DNA from: Ensifer sesbaniae
Lineage (GTDB): Bacteria > Pseudomonadota > Alphaproteobacteria > Rhizobiales > Rhizobiaceae
NCBI RefSeq assembly: GCF_013283665.1
Contig: NZ_JABEKU010000002.1
Location: 2,198,060 to 2,262,059 of the forward strand
DNA: 64,000 nt
Direction of reading: 5' to 3'
Both the position numbers and the translations under genes were made by a program. Positions 41,490 through 49,585 of this stretch are shown here, in pieces. Within the stretch, counting starts at the first letter, position 1. Each line of letters starts with the position of its first letter. The notes under the pieces were generated by a model. That model was given only the letters and a program-made list of their open reading frames with translations. It was not told the DNA's origin and ran no database searches.

Positions 41490-42281
41490 TCAGCGATACC
41501 GCTGGCCGATGCCGTCGACTGGCGGATCCGCGGGGAACAGATCGTTTATCTTGTAGGCGACCTCGGTCCTGTTCGTCGCCTTTATCTTCTTCATGATATT
41601 GCGGATATGAACCTTGACGGTGCTTTCGCGCAGATTGAGTTCATAGGCGATGATCTTGTTGGCCTTTCCACGTCGGAGGGCTTCGACCACTTCCGCCTGG
41701 CGCGCCGTGAACATGCCGGCGAGCGGACGTGCGGCCGTGCTGCCCGTTTCCAGCAACTGGCGCATGGCGAACACGCTGCTGGCAGGAACGAATGTGCCGC
41801 CGGCCAAAGCAAGGTAGACAGCCTCTATGCACACATCGATGCTGACGGAGGACGGAATGTAGCCCTTTGCTCCGCATTCAAGCGCCTTCATGATCTGGCT
41901 AAGTTCGTCTGTGTCTGCCAGGACGATAACGGGCGCCGGCTCAAAATCCGACGATATCTTGCGAATTTCTTCGGCGACGGCCGGCTCAGAAATTCTTCTC
42001 CCGCCGATGTTCAGCAGGATCGCGGACAGTTGAGGCCACTGGCTGTGTCGCTGTCTCCATTCCTCGATTGACCCAAAGGCCAGCACACGCAGCTCCGCCT
42101 TGTGGGCAACGATGCTCTGCGCCAGGCATTGTCGGTCCAGCGCGCGTCCGTCGATGATAACCAGCAGACGCTCCCGTTGCGGGGCTGCCTCCGGGCCCAC
42201 TTCGACGGTTTCGAAGTGTTTACCGGACAAGTGGAAGGTATCGTGAGCTAATTGCTTTCCGTTCGATTTTTTTAAGATCAT
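41490..42281 (-). CDS. LuxR/FixJ-type regulator with degenerate receiver
   Basis: A 263-residue regulator. Residues about 38-165 have receiver-like topology (LLVIIDGRALDRQCL, then AILLNIGGRR), but the phosphoacceptor position is Asn and the acidic pair is not clear, so it is a pseudo-receiver. Residues about 190-255 are a LuxR-type helix-turn-helix (FTARQAEVVEALRRGKANKIIA, then LRESTVKVHIRNIMKKI). It sits upstream of the polymerase operon, transcribed in the same direction after a 408-base gap, and is a likely regulator of the EPS locus. GGGGGAAA precedes the ATG. Confidence 0.88.
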   Translation of the reverse strand: MILKKSNGKQLAHDTFHLSGKHFETVEVGPEAAPQRERLLVIIDGRALDRQCLAQSIVAHKAELRVLAFGSIEEWRQRHSQWPQLSAILLNIGGRRISEPAVAEEIRKISSDFEPAPVIVLADTDELSQIMKALECGAKGYIPSSVSIDVCIEAVYLALAGGTFVPASSVFAMRQLLETGSTAARPLAGMFTARQAEVVEALRRGKANKIIAYELNLRESTVKVHIRNIMKKIKATNRTEVAYKINDLFPADPPVDGIGQRYR

Positions 42282-42687
42282 AATTACATTTCCCCCAGAC
42301 CCGAAAATATTCAGACCATGAGCCGCAATGAAACCACCGGAGCTGGGCTACCAGGTCATATCAATACTTCGGTTTATACTTTGAGAGCATTCCGCCGCAT
42401 TAACTTGACAGAGACTCTCCGCTAAAAATTTTTACGAACACGCTTACTCTACAACAACCAATATATTAGAGACTACTGCAAAAGGCGTCTTCAGAATACG
42501 ATCAAATTGGGGTGCTGCGGATGAAAAAGGAAGTAGTTCATCCGTGCCTTCTACTTTGAAATGAGTATCGAACATCATGCCTAAGTATTATGCGGCCAAA
42601 GAAGTCGAGCTGCGTTCGTGACGCGCCGTTCACCAGGAACGCCTGATCTTTCGGAAAGATGCGCTGGTGATACCAGGCACATCGAAC
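42282..42687. other. 406-bp AT-rich spacer
   Basis: No gene seen. The half next to the regulator (42282-42480) is AT-rich and probably holds its promoter. The rest lies beyond the stop of the minus-strand gene at 42688. Confidence 0.45.
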
Positions 42688-42930
42688 TCAGTGCCGCGTA
42701 TTGCTTTTGGGAACGAACCTGGCGTGCGCCACGGGGGGTTCCAACGGCGTGCGCATGGCGGCGACATAGTCGTCGGTCAGCTCCAGCAAGGCCATGGCGA
42801 TTTCGTCCCAGGACCACCCGGCATGTTCGGCGAATTCCGTCAGGAGCCGAAATTGATCGCTCATTGCCAACTGACATTCGAAGTCACGTCCGGCACCAGC
42901 GTCGACGTTGGTTTCGATCGTTTTCACCAT
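42688..42930 (-). CDS. Small hypothetical stress-block protein
   Basis: An 80-residue protein with a helical core (EFAEHAGWSWDEIAMALLEL). No signal peptide or metal motif. ATG 42930 follows AGGAGG at good spacing; the ORF extends to 43215 without support. A GGAAC-N18-TT motif lies 25-48 bases upstream on the same strand. I do not recognise a family. Confidence 0.7.
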   Translation of the reverse strand: MVKTIETNVDAGAGRDFECQLAMSDQFRLLTEFAEHAGWSWDEIAMALLELTDDYVAAMRTPLEPPVAHARFVPKSNTRH

Positions 42931-42953
42931 TGGTTCCTCCTGTTCGATAAATA

Positions 42954-42978
42954 AACTCGGAGGACGACGACGGGTTCC
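42954..42978 (-). promoter_or_regulatory. Candidate EcfG/RpoE2-type promoter
   Basis: Minus-strand GGAAC (42978-42974), 18 bases, TT (42955-42954), 24 bases before the ATG at 42930. Confidence 0.6.
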
Positions 42979-43181
42979 GGGCGAAGTTGAAGGCGTCGGC
43001 CGCAACCCCGCGAACAGGACCCGTGGCCGAAGTTCGAAAAGCGAGATGTTTCCCGAGGATAGGCTGCGGATGCGCAGCCGCTGACGATCGTCATCTCGAC
43101 ACCCGTGCGGTGCGACGGGCGCACGGGCGAAAGCGGCCGCCACCCTATACCCGCTCGGCCTGCCGCCATCGGCTGCATTTC

Positions 43182-43206
43182 GGAACCATTCTCGCAATCG
43201 TCGGTT
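43182..43206 (+). promoter_or_regulatory. Candidate EcfG/RpoE2-type promoter
   Basis: GGAAC at 43182-43186, 18 bases, TT at 43205-43206, 28 bases before the ATG at 43234. Confidence 0.65.
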
Positions 43207-43233
43207 AGTCCACACCAGTTAGGAGGCTTGATC

Positions 43234-43518
43234 ATGAAGAAAGTAATCCTGGCAAGTTTGTTCGCGGGCCTGTCCTTCGGTGGTGTCGCCGTCGCGCAGA
43301 CCGCAACCGTCGTCGTGCCCGGCGAAGTCAAAAGCTATGTTCTTGAGCAGAGCGGCCCTTCGGTCGTCTATCAGGGCGATCTGGACGTCGGCACTCGCCT
43401 TCCCGATACCGTCGAGATCCATACGATCCCAAATCAGCCCGCCTACGGCTATGTCGTGCTCAACGACCGCAAAGTGCTGATCAACCCTCAGACCCGTGAA
43501 GTCATCGAAGTCTGGTGA
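43234..43518 (+). CDS. DUF1236 family exported protein
   Basis: A 94-residue protein with a signal peptide (KKVILASLFAGLSFGGVAVA). The mature part is one DUF1236-type unit (VPGEVKSYVLEQ, VLNDRKVLINPQTREVIEV). DUF1236 proteins are small periplasmic proteins common in Rhizobiales, with no defined function. ATG 43234 follows AGGAGG. It starts a compact plus-strand group with a DUF3309 gene and a topoisomerase IB, under a candidate stress promoter. A longer relative is encoded at 49586-50344. Confidence 0.85.
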   Translation: MKKVILASLFAGLSFGGVAVAQTATVVVPGEVKSYVLEQSGPSVVYQGDLDVGTRLPDTVEIHTIPNQPAYGYVVLNDRKVLINPQTREVIEVW

Positions 43519-43549
43519 TTCAAGGAGCAAATAGCGGAAGGACTGAAAG

Positions 43550-43705
43550 ATGCTTGGAACAATACTGCTGATCATCCTGATCCTGCTGCTGGTCGGCGCC
43601 TTTCCCGCGTGGCCCTATTCTGCGAATTGGGGCTACGGCCCGTCCGGCCTGCTGGGCGTTCTGGTCGTCGTACTGGTGGTACTGCTGTTGATGGGGCGGG
43701 TCTGA
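43550..43705 (+). CDS. DUF3309 small membrane protein
   Basis: A 51-residue protein: hydrophobic helix (LGTILLIILILLLVGAFPAW), a short loop (PYSANWGYGPSG), and a second helix (LLGVLVVVLVVLLLMG). This is the typical DUF3309 layout. It lies 31 bases after the DUF1236 gene and ends directly before the topoisomerase start. It is an inner-membrane protein of unknown function, often found among stress genes of alphaproteobacteria. Confidence 0.88.
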   Translation: MLGTILLIILILLLVGAFPAWPYSANWGYGPSGLLGVLVVVLVVLLLMGRV

Positions 43706-44737
43706 TTGGCCACAGGCCAGAGCGTGTCACCGGCTGAGCACGACCTTGTCTACGTTTCCGACAAGGAACCGGGCTACAGTCGGTCACGTGTCGGAAAGGG
43801 CTTTTGTTATCGAGGCCCGAACGGCGAACCCTTGAAAGACCCCCGCATCATTGAACGCATCGAAGCGCTTGGGTTGCCGCCAGCCTACGAACATGTGTGG
43901 ATTTGCGCAAACAGGAACGGCCACCTTCAGGCGACCGGTTACGATGCGCGCGGCCGGAAACAATATCGCTACCACGATGCCTGGCAGGAATTGCGAAGCC
44001 GCGCCAAATACGACCAACTTCCTGCCTTTGCCAATGCACTCCCGCGGATGCGCCGAACGATCCGCAAGCATATGAGCGGGCCGATCGACGATCCGACCAC
44101 AATTTTCGCCGCGCTGGCTGCGCTGCTCGATCAGGCACCGCTTCGCATCGGGAGTGCCAACTATGTCGAGCAGAACGGCAGCTACGGCGCCGTCACGCTT
44201 CTCAAGCGGCATCTCAAGATCCGGGACGATTGCATCGAACTGAACTTCAGGGGCAAGGGCGGGCAGCGTATCCGCAGACGCCTGCGCAACCCCAGACTGC
44301 AACGAATTCTGGAGGAAATTGCTGAACTTCCGGGGCGACAACTCTTTGTTTACGTGGAGTCTAACGGCAAGGCACAGCCGATCGATTCCGGCCGTTTCAA
44401 TCGCTATCTCGCCGAGATCGCCGGCACCCAGATCTCCGCCAAGACGTTCAGAACCTGGGCGGGAAGCGTTGCTGCTTTTGCCGTCGCGCGACAAGCCCTC
44501 AACGAAGGCGGGCGCCCGACAATCAAGCAAATGTGCGAAGCGGCAGCGAAGGTCCTCCACAACACAGCCGCCGTCTGCCGCAAGAGCTATGTCCATCCCG
44601 CCGTCCTCGCCCTTTCCGATCCTGGCGAAACAATCCCGAAAGGCAGCGCCAACCCAAAGCCTCTTGCGGGACTTCGGGCTGACGAAGCCCAGTTCGTCCG
44701 ATTTCTAAGACGTCGCCGCTCGAAGAAGAGCAGGTAG
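43706..44737 (+). CDS. DNA topoisomerase IB (bacterial type)
   Basis: A 343-residue type IB topoisomerase. N-terminal DNA-binding part: SRVGKGFCYRGPNGEPL and LPPAYEHVWICANRNGHLQATG. Catalytic domain: basic RGKGGQRIRRRL, KTFRTWAGS, and the active-site tyrosine in CRKSYVHP (about residue 294). It relaxes supercoils by a 3'-phosphotyrosine intermediate. The start TTG 43706 immediately follows the DUF3309 stop with GGGGCGGG upstream; a GTG at 43724 is an alternative. Poxvirus-like TopIB genes are sporadic in bacteria; here it lies inside a stress-regulated group. Confidence 0.92.
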   Translation: MATGQSVSPAEHDLVYVSDKEPGYSRSRVGKGFCYRGPNGEPLKDPRIIERIEALGLPPAYEHVWICANRNGHLQATGYDARGRKQYRYHDAWQELRSRAKYDQLPAFANALPRMRRTIRKHMSGPIDDPTTIFAALAALLDQAPLRIGSANYVEQNGSYGAVTLLKRHLKIRDDCIELNFRGKGGQRIRRRLRNPRLQRILEEIAELPGRQLFVYVESNGKAQPIDSGRFNRYLAEIAGTQISAKTFRTWAGSVAAFAVARQALNEGGRPTIKQMCEAAAKVLHNTAAVCRKSYVHPAVLALSDPGETIPKGSANPKPLAGLRADEAQFVRFLRRRRSKKSR

Positions 44738-44816
44738 GTCGATGAGCGGCTTCAAGACGCCACCTTAATTTGTCGCGTGCCCGGGCGACGCAAGGGCTGG
44801 CTTGCGCACACATCGG

Positions 44817-44842
44817 GAACCTTTCCTGTCGGCGCTTGGTTC
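44817..44842 (+). promoter_or_regulatory. Candidate EcfG/RpoE2-type promoter
   Basis: GGAAC at 44817-44821, 19 bases, TT at 44841-44842, 62 bases before the ATG at 44904. Confidence 0.5.
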
Positions 44843-44903
44843 AACAGGAGCACGCGAAACAGTTCCCGCATGATCGATGCCCAAACAGCAGGAGGACAGC
44901 ACC

Positions 44904-45239
44904 ATGTACGACAACCAGATGTCCGAGATGAGCGAATGCATCGACGATTGCCTCGTTTGCCATCGTGAATGCCTGGACACAGCCATGCAACGGTGCATTG
45001 AACTTGGGGGAAAACATGTGGAACCGCGGCATCTTCGGCTCATTCTCTCCTGTTCCGAGCTATGCCAGGCGTCCGCGCGCTTGATGATGATCGGCACCGA
45101 ACACCACCGGCAAGTCTGCCGGATTTGCGCTGACCTCTGCCAAGAGTGTGCGGATGATTGCATGCATCTCGGCAACATGGAAAGTTGCGTCGAAGCGTGT
45201 CGCCGCTGCGCCGAAAGCTGCCGCAGAATGGCAGCATGA
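44904..45239 (+). CDS. Cys-rich four-helix-bundle copper-binding protein (Csp/DUF326-like)
   Basis: A 111-residue protein with about a dozen cysteines in helix-spaced CxxC and CxxxC patterns (CIDDCLVCHRECLD; CRICADLCQECADDC; CVEACRRCAESC). This is the signature of the Csp copper-storage four-helix bundle. There is no signal peptide, so it is of the cytosolic Csp3 kind. AGGAGG lies eight bases before the ATG. It binds many Cu(I) ions per subunit in known relatives. A GGAAC-N19-TT motif upstream suggests stress control. Confidence 0.88.
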   Translation: MYDNQMSEMSECIDDCLVCHRECLDTAMQRCIELGGKHVEPRHLRLILSCSELCQASARLMMIGTEHHRQVCRICADLCQECADDCMHLGNMESCVEACRRCAESCRRMAA

Positions 45240-45355
45240 GGCCTGATACACCCGCTTCAGCGCGCCATTGGGCAGCAAAACCAACCGGCCCTAGAAAGGG
45301 CACCGAAGCGTAATCCGATTTTGGTGGTCCTTGCTCATGGCAAAGCCCTTTCGCA

Positions 45356-45380
45356 GGAACAAAATCGCGCAGCGCAAGTT
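45356..45380 (+). promoter_or_regulatory. Candidate EcfG/RpoE2-type promoter
   Basis: GGAAC at 45356-45360, 18 bases, TT at 45379-45380, 29 bases before the ATG at 45409. Confidence 0.6.
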
Positions 45381-45408
45381 GGATGGGGCTTCTCCAGGAG
45401 AAAACCCC

Positions 45409-45609
45409 ATGCACACCAACAGGCAAGATCCAAGCAGAGTAATTCGCCCACACGAGATGGCGATGCTGCAAGACGTGCTCAATCAACTGTTGAGAGAGAA
45501 GACGATTTCGCCCGCGGACATCCGCGCGCAGACCCTTGCGGCGCGCGTCATCGAACTGTTTCGATCGGGCGTCCACGATCCGGAGGCTCTCAAGCTCATG
45601 GTCGGATAA
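45409..45609 (+). CDS. Small hypothetical stress-block protein
   Basis: A 66-residue protein with a helical pattern (EMAMLQDVLNQLLREK; ARVIELFRSGVHDPEALKL). AGGAGA lies before ATG 45409; the ORF to 45331 would include the promoter motif and is not supported. It resembles short conserved rhizobial proteins of unknown function. Confidence 0.65.
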   Translation: MHTNRQDPSRVIRPHEMAMLQDVLNQLLREKTISPADIRAQTLAARVIELFRSGVHDPEALKLMVG

Positions 45610-45668
45610 CAGCGAAGCTCGATCGCAGCACTCCGGCTGCACGCTATCCCCGGCGAAATTAATGGCCG

Positions 45669-45693
45669 GGAACCAATTGCGCGTAGGCCGGTT
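45669..45693 (+). promoter_or_regulatory. Candidate EcfG/RpoE2-type promoter
   Basis: GGAAC at 45669-45673, 18 bases, TT at 45692-45693, 25 bases before the ATG at 45718. Confidence 0.6.
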
Positions 45694-45717
45694 CGGCTGC
45701 CGGAGGAGTGCACGGTG

Positions 45718-46023
45718 ATGCGCAAGGAAACGCCGACGCTCGATGCTGGACGGCATAACCAGTCATATTTCGATGCAGATGCGGATGCACATCCGCTCGA
45801 AGAACAATTGGCAATGTTGCGGCAAATGACGAAAGAGCTCGAACACGAGATCGACGACATCCTTGCGGAAGCGAGCGAAGTCGTTGGCGTGGCTCCCGAC
45901 ATGAACCGCTCCAAGGTGATCAAAGGGCTCGTTGCCGACAATCGGAAGAAGCTTCTCCGCCTGCAATCCTACCTGGCGAGGCTGGAGGAACGCGTGAGCC
46001 GCGAGGCGATCAATTCCGATTGA
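45718..46023 (+). CDS. Small coiled-coil hypothetical protein
   Basis: A 101-residue protein with a strongly helical, charged sequence (EEQLAMLRQMTKELEHEI; NRKKLLRLQSYLARLEERV). No cysteines or membrane segments. The start is ATG 45718 or the adjacent GTG 45715, with GGAGGAG upstream. A candidate stress promoter precedes it, and the next gene is close (60 bases), so they may be co-transcribed. Function unknown. Confidence 0.7.
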   Translation: MRKETPTLDAGRHNQSYFDADADAHPLEEQLAMLRQMTKELEHEIDDILAEASEVVGVAPDMNRSKVIKGLVADNRKKLLRLQSYLARLEERVSREAINSD

Positions 46024-46083
46024 TCGTTGCTCGCGGCAGCGCTTGTCGCCGAAGGCACCCGCCTCTCTTCCGCGGAGGTAGAA

Positions 46084-46296
46084 ATGCCCATGTTGTTGCG
46101 TTTTCTCCTTTGGCATCTGTCGTCCGGCTTCCTGTTGGGCGCCATTACCGCTCTGGTGATCGTGGCCCAAAACCCGGAGGCGCTTGGCCACAGCGGCTCA
46201 ATCGAACCCGTCGCCCTCTTCATGCAGATCTTCGCCTTCGGCGCCTCGTTCGCCATGGGCAGTCTCGGCACGGCTTTAATGGGAAAGATCGACTGA
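46084..46296 (+). CDS. Small two-helix membrane protein
   Basis: A 70-residue protein with two hydrophobic helices (LSSGFLLGAITALVIVA; LFMQIFAFGASFAMGSLG). ATG 46084 follows GGAGGT. The ORF reaches 46027 without a site. It has no promoter motif of its own and probably shares the transcript of the coiled-coil gene upstream. Function unknown. Confidence 0.7.
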   Translation: MPMLLRFLLWHLSSGFLLGAITALVIVAQNPEALGHSGSIEPVALFMQIFAFGASFAMGSLGTALMGKID

Positions 46297-46378
46297 CCGA
46301 AACAACGATCGTCTCTCGCTACGGCCAGTTTTTGGAATCCGTTCCGCCCCGCCACGCCTGGCCCGGCGCCAACCGACC

Positions 46379-46403
46379 GGAACCAAAGAAACGACAGCCG
46401 GTT
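46379..46403 (+). promoter_or_regulatory. Candidate EcfG/RpoE2-type promoter
   Basis: GGAAC at 46379-46383, 18 bases, TT at 46402-46403, 67 bases before the ATG at 46470. Confidence 0.55.
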
Positions 46404-46469
46404 GGGCCAAGACAACTTGCGGAGTTTCTGGGTGAGCCAGTGCCGCCGGCAGCGACAAGGAGGTTTCGC

Positions 46470-47069
46470 ATGCAAACGGTGACAGGGTTGTTCGACGACT
46501 ACGCCGACGCACGCGCAGCAGTCACTGAGATGGAGCAGGCGGGCGTTCCCTCCGAGAACATAAGCATCATCGCCAATAATGTGGGCGGCTGGCATGCGGG
46601 CGAAAGCCACGCCGTCGAGGGTGCCGGAACTGGGGCGGCCGTCGGCGCGGTGAGCGGAGGTACTCTCGGACTGTTGGCGGGTCTTGGCCTGATGGCCATC
46701 CCAGGGGTCGGTCCCGTCGTCGCCGCCGGTTGGCTGGTCGCAACACTTGCCGGGGCGGCCGCCGGGGCCGTTTCCATCGGCGCGGTGGGCGGTATCATCG
46801 GCGGGCTGATTGATGCCGGCGTTTATGAAGAGGACGCACATTTCTACGCGGAAGGGATACGCCGTGGCGGCACACTGGTCATTGCCCGTCTTCTCGACGA
46901 ACCGATGGCCTACCGCGTTCAGGCTATCCTCGGCCGAGCGAGCGTGGACCCCGCAGAGCGCCGCGCCGACTACGAGCAGACGGGCTGGGAACGTTTCGAT
47001 GAGACTGGCAGACCTTGGACGAACGGGGAGATAGATGCCGAACGGGATCGGCTGCGACCGGGATCCTGA
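46470..47069 (+). CDS. General stress protein, YflT/GSP17M-like
   Basis: A 199-residue protein. Residues 1-40 have the YflT-type start (TVTGLFDDYADARAAVTEME, ISIIANN). A glycine/alanine-rich hydrophobic middle follows (residues 51-116, GTGAAVGAVSGGTLGLLAG), then a second alpha/beta unit (EEDAHFYAEGIRRGGTLVIA) and a charged tail. AAGGAGG precedes ATG 46470, although the open frame begins at 46020. This family is induced by general stress in many bacteria. It follows a GGAAC-N18-TT motif. Confidence 0.82.
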   Translation: MQTVTGLFDDYADARAAVTEMEQAGVPSENISIIANNVGGWHAGESHAVEGAGTGAAVGAVSGGTLGLLAGLGLMAIPGVGPVVAAGWLVATLAGAAAGAVSIGAVGGIIGGLIDAGVYEEDAHFYAEGIRRGGTLVIARLLDEPMAYRVQAILGRASVDPAERRADYEQTGWERFDETGRPWTNGEIDAERDRLRPGS

Positions 47070-47241
47070 TGGCGCAATCCCGGCAAGCGCTGGCTGATTG
47101 CGACCCGGTAACCGCACCGACCTTCTTTACAACACGTCTCGCCCCCCGGGCGAGCGACAGCTCCCATGTCTCAATGGTGGATCGGGGCATTCTATTCGGC
47201 GTCGAAACCTCGGTATTGTCGCGCTCCAAGGCTTCCGGGCG

Positions 47242-47267
47242 GGAACAAAATGGACGTTGGAATACTT
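47242..47267 (+). promoter_or_regulatory. Candidate EcfG/RpoE2-type promoter
   Basis: GGAAC at 47242-47246, 19 bases, TT at 47266-47267, 78 bases before the ATG at 47345. Confidence 0.45.
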
Positions 47268-47344
47268 GGACGGTGACGCAGCCCACGGGTCGGCGTGGGT
47301 TGCAAACCGCCAATACCGACGTTGCTCGACACCAGGAGATCGAG

Positions 47345-47584
47345 ATGGCACAGCACCAGCCCGCTTCCCATGGAAGCAAACCGTCTGCCTCTGTAAAACG
47401 AGGGCGCGCCAAGATCATCAATCCGTCGGAGGCCGTCTATTACGGGCATTACGACCTTACGGAATTCATTGCGAAATACGGATTGACGCCTCTGGTCGCA
47501 CGCGAGATTTTCGGTCGCGTCGGACCGGCGCGCAGTGATCTCGACAAATTCATGAACGAACGCCGCCAGCACCTCGCAGAGTGA
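47345..47584 (+). CDS. Small hypothetical stress-block protein
   Basis: A 79-residue protein with a basic N-terminus and a compact C-terminal part (YGHYDLTEFIAKYGLTP, EIFGRVGPARSDLD). It resembles short conserved rhizobial proteins of unknown function. GGAG lies before ATG 47345. It is convergent with the HWE kinase gene. Confidence 0.65.
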   Translation: MAQHQPASHGSKPSASVKRGRAKIINPSEAVYYGHYDLTEFIAKYGLTPLVAREIFGRVGPARSDLDKFMNERRQHLAE

Positions 47585-47604
47585 CTGCGCGAGCCGCAGA
47601 GCCG

Positions 47605-48681
47605 CTATGCCCCATCGGTCGGGCGCGGCTCGATGGCGGTCGGCTCCAGGAATCGATCCGCCGGTCCCGCCAATCGCCACCGGAGCATTCCGTCGCCGCA
47701 GACAATGTCCACGGTCGCGCTCAGCGCTTGCGCAACGCTGCGCCTCAGCACAACTGCGCCGAAACCGGCTTGCGGAAAGCTCGGGCTTTTGCTTCCCGGT
47801 GCGAGCCGCTCTTCCCATGTGATCGAGAAGCCTCGGATCGGCCCCCGTTCGGCGAGCGTCCATTGCACGGAAATCGCTCCGGTTCGCTCTTTCAGGACTC
47901 CATTGTGCAGCGAATTCAGTGCCAACTCGTGGACCGCCATGCCGAGGTTCTCGATTGCGATTGGCGCCAATGCAAGGGAGGGCCCGGCGAGTTCACAGGT
48001 ATCGCCCGGATGAAACGGCGCCATTTGCGTCTCGACGAGACCACCGAGATCGACCCCCTTCCAGTCGGCCGACGCAATCAGGTCGTGGGAGGCTGACAGT
48101 GCCCAGATACGCTCCTCGAGCCGTTTTTGGAACGTTGCTGCATTGGATGCCTCACTGCCGCTCTGCCTGATCATCGCAAGGATGATGGCGTACTGGTTGC
48201 GAACCCGGTGGTTCACCTCACGCAGGAGAAGGCGAATGCGCCGTTCCTTCTCTTTGTTCGATGTAATGTCGCGGGCAGCCACCGACGCACCCACGATCTT
48301 GCCCACGCCGTTTCGAATGGGCGAGACTGTCAGCGACACGGGAACATAGCTTCCGTCCTTTCGCTGCCGTACCGTCTCGAACGGTTCGATCCGCTCTCCT
48401 CGTCCCACGCGATCGAGCAGCCTCCACTCCTCGTCGTGCAGATGCGGCGGGATGATGGTGAGGATCGATTGCTCCATCATCTCTTCGGCCATGTACCCGA
48501 ACAGCCGCTCCGCGGCACCGTTCCAGGTGCGCACAGTGCCGTCCAGATCTTTGCTGATGATCGCATCGAAAGACGATTCCACGATCGCAGCCAACCTGGC
48601 CCGAAGGACATCGTTGGCGACTGCGTCCTCATCGAACGGGTGTGACGGCATCGGATTGCTCGCTTCCGACCGGGCATTCAT
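47605..48681 (-). CDS. PAS-containing HWE-family sensor histidine kinase
   Basis: A 358-residue soluble kinase. The PAS domain (about residues 28-145) begins AAIVESSFDAIISKDLDG. The HWE-type phosphoacceptor motif is LLREVNHRVRNQYAII (His about 156), the N-box is MAVHELALNSLHNG, and the diagnostic W-E is in FSITWEERL. There is no membrane segment. HWE kinases often phosphorylate PhyR in the general stress response, so this is a candidate input for the receiver-sigma2 protein at 2884-3498. ATG 48651, with GGAAG upstream, is an alternative start. Confidence 0.88.
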   Translation of the reverse strand: MNARSEASNPMPSHPFDEDAVANDVLRARLAAIVESSFDAIISKDLDGTVRTWNGAAERLFGYMAEEMMEQSILTIIPPHLHDEEWRLLDRVGRGERIEPFETVRQRKDGSYVPVSLTVSPIRNGVGKIVGASVAARDITSNKEKERRIRLLLREVNHRVRNQYAIILAMIRQSGSEASNAATFQKRLEERIWALSASHDLIASADWKGVDLGGLVETQMAPFHPGDTCELAGPSLALAPIAIENLGMAVHELALNSLHNGVLKERTGAISVQWTLAERGPIRGFSITWEERLAPGSKSPSFPQAGFGAVVLRRSVAQALSATVDIVCGDGMLRWRLAGPADRFLEPTAIEPRPTDGA

Positions 48682-49149
48682 CTGCGGATTCGCATTGCCC
48701 GGCCCAGCTAGTACGTCCCAACTCTCAAAAATGTTCCGCGCAGCGGAAGCTCAATACCGCTTTCAGGAAGGACTTGAGCATCAGCGCGAGGTGCGATCTT
48801 CTATCGGTTTGCGCGTTTCGGCTGCCTTCTTCGGAGAGACCGAGCGATCCGCCTTGGAACGTCGGGCTGAGGCGTCCACGCCGATTTGTCCGCCCTTCTG
48901 CAATGACGCTTCGCGTTCCGGTTCATTACCATGGCCAGTCTTGCGTTGATTGTCCTGGCGGTTTGTCCGTTTGTCTCCGCGGGGCACGACCGTTCTCCTC
49001 TGGTTGAAGCCGTCAAACCGCCGTCGCGACCAAATGTTCCGCACGAACATTCGCGCCAACCGCGACCGAAAGATCACGGAACCTCTTCAGCCCGCAAAGG
49101 TTCAACTAGGGACACAAACCTGACGCGGAGAACACAGAGAGATCATCCT
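48682..49149. other. 468-bp region with one doubtful ORF
   Basis: A minus-strand frame (49077-48781, 98 residues, GTG start with AGGTT upstream) encodes a very hydrophilic sequence (GHGNEPEREASLQKGGQIG). It could be a small disordered stress protein but has no other support. The promoter of the gene at 49150 lies at the right end. Confidence 0.35.
49078..49102 (+). promoter_or_regulatory. Candidate EcfG/RpoE2-type promoter
   Basis: GGAAC at 49078-49082, 18 bases, TT at 49101-49102, 48 bases before the ATG at 49150. Confidence 0.55.
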
Positions 49150-49473
49150 ATGTCCCGAAAGATAAAGATCGAGAAAGCTCAAAAAATGAACCTGATGCTG
49201 AGCCAGGCCGTCACTGCGATGCGCGTGAATGAGAGGTTGACGTGCCGGCTGTTGCGATGGGCGGCCTCTCATAGCCAGGATCCACACCGCTTCATCGAGA
49301 AGACGGTGGAAGAGGCGAGAAACGACCTGCAGCAGGCCGTCGACGACGGCAGTACCACCTCCGCAATCGCTGCGGGTGAGGCGCTCGAATATCTCGACGA
49401 CCTCGCAGTCGAGATCAAGACGAAAGGCCGCAGAAAGCGCCAGCGTCAGGTCGACCGACCGGCGGCGCGCTGA
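49150..49473 (+). CDS. Small helical hypothetical protein
   Basis: A 107-residue, highly charged helical protein (SRKIKIEKAQKMNLMLSQA; KTVEEARNDLQQAVDDG) with a basic C-terminus. No known domain. I chose the start from context: it follows the promoter motif and a GAGAG stretch; the ORF to 48931 is not supported. It is convergent with the long DUF1236 gene. Confidence 0.6.
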   Translation: MSRKIKIEKAQKMNLMLSQAVTAMRVNERLTCRLLRWAASHSQDPHRFIEKTVEEARNDLQQAVDDGSTTSAIAAGEALEYLDDLAVEIKTKGRRKRQRQVDRPAAR

Positions 49474-49549
49474 GCGTCCGATTTTGAGGTCTAACACCCG
49501 AAGTTTAGAAGTCCCCGACAATTCAGGCCGCAACGGCGGCCAAAGAAAC

Positions 49550-49575
49550 GGGCCGACTGGCAACCCAGCCGGCCC
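49550..49575. terminator. Bidirectional hairpin between convergent genes
   Basis: Arms gggccgactgg (49550-49560) and ccagccggccc (49565-49575) pair with one mismatch. It lies between the stops at 49473 (+) and 49586 (-). Confidence 0.55.
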
Positions 49576-49585
49576 GATCGATCTG

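Noticed and set aside
42405-42410. TTGACA in the AT-rich spacer as a sigma-70 -35 element
   Set aside because: No acceptable -10 element at 16-18 bases and no plus-strand gene directly downstream.
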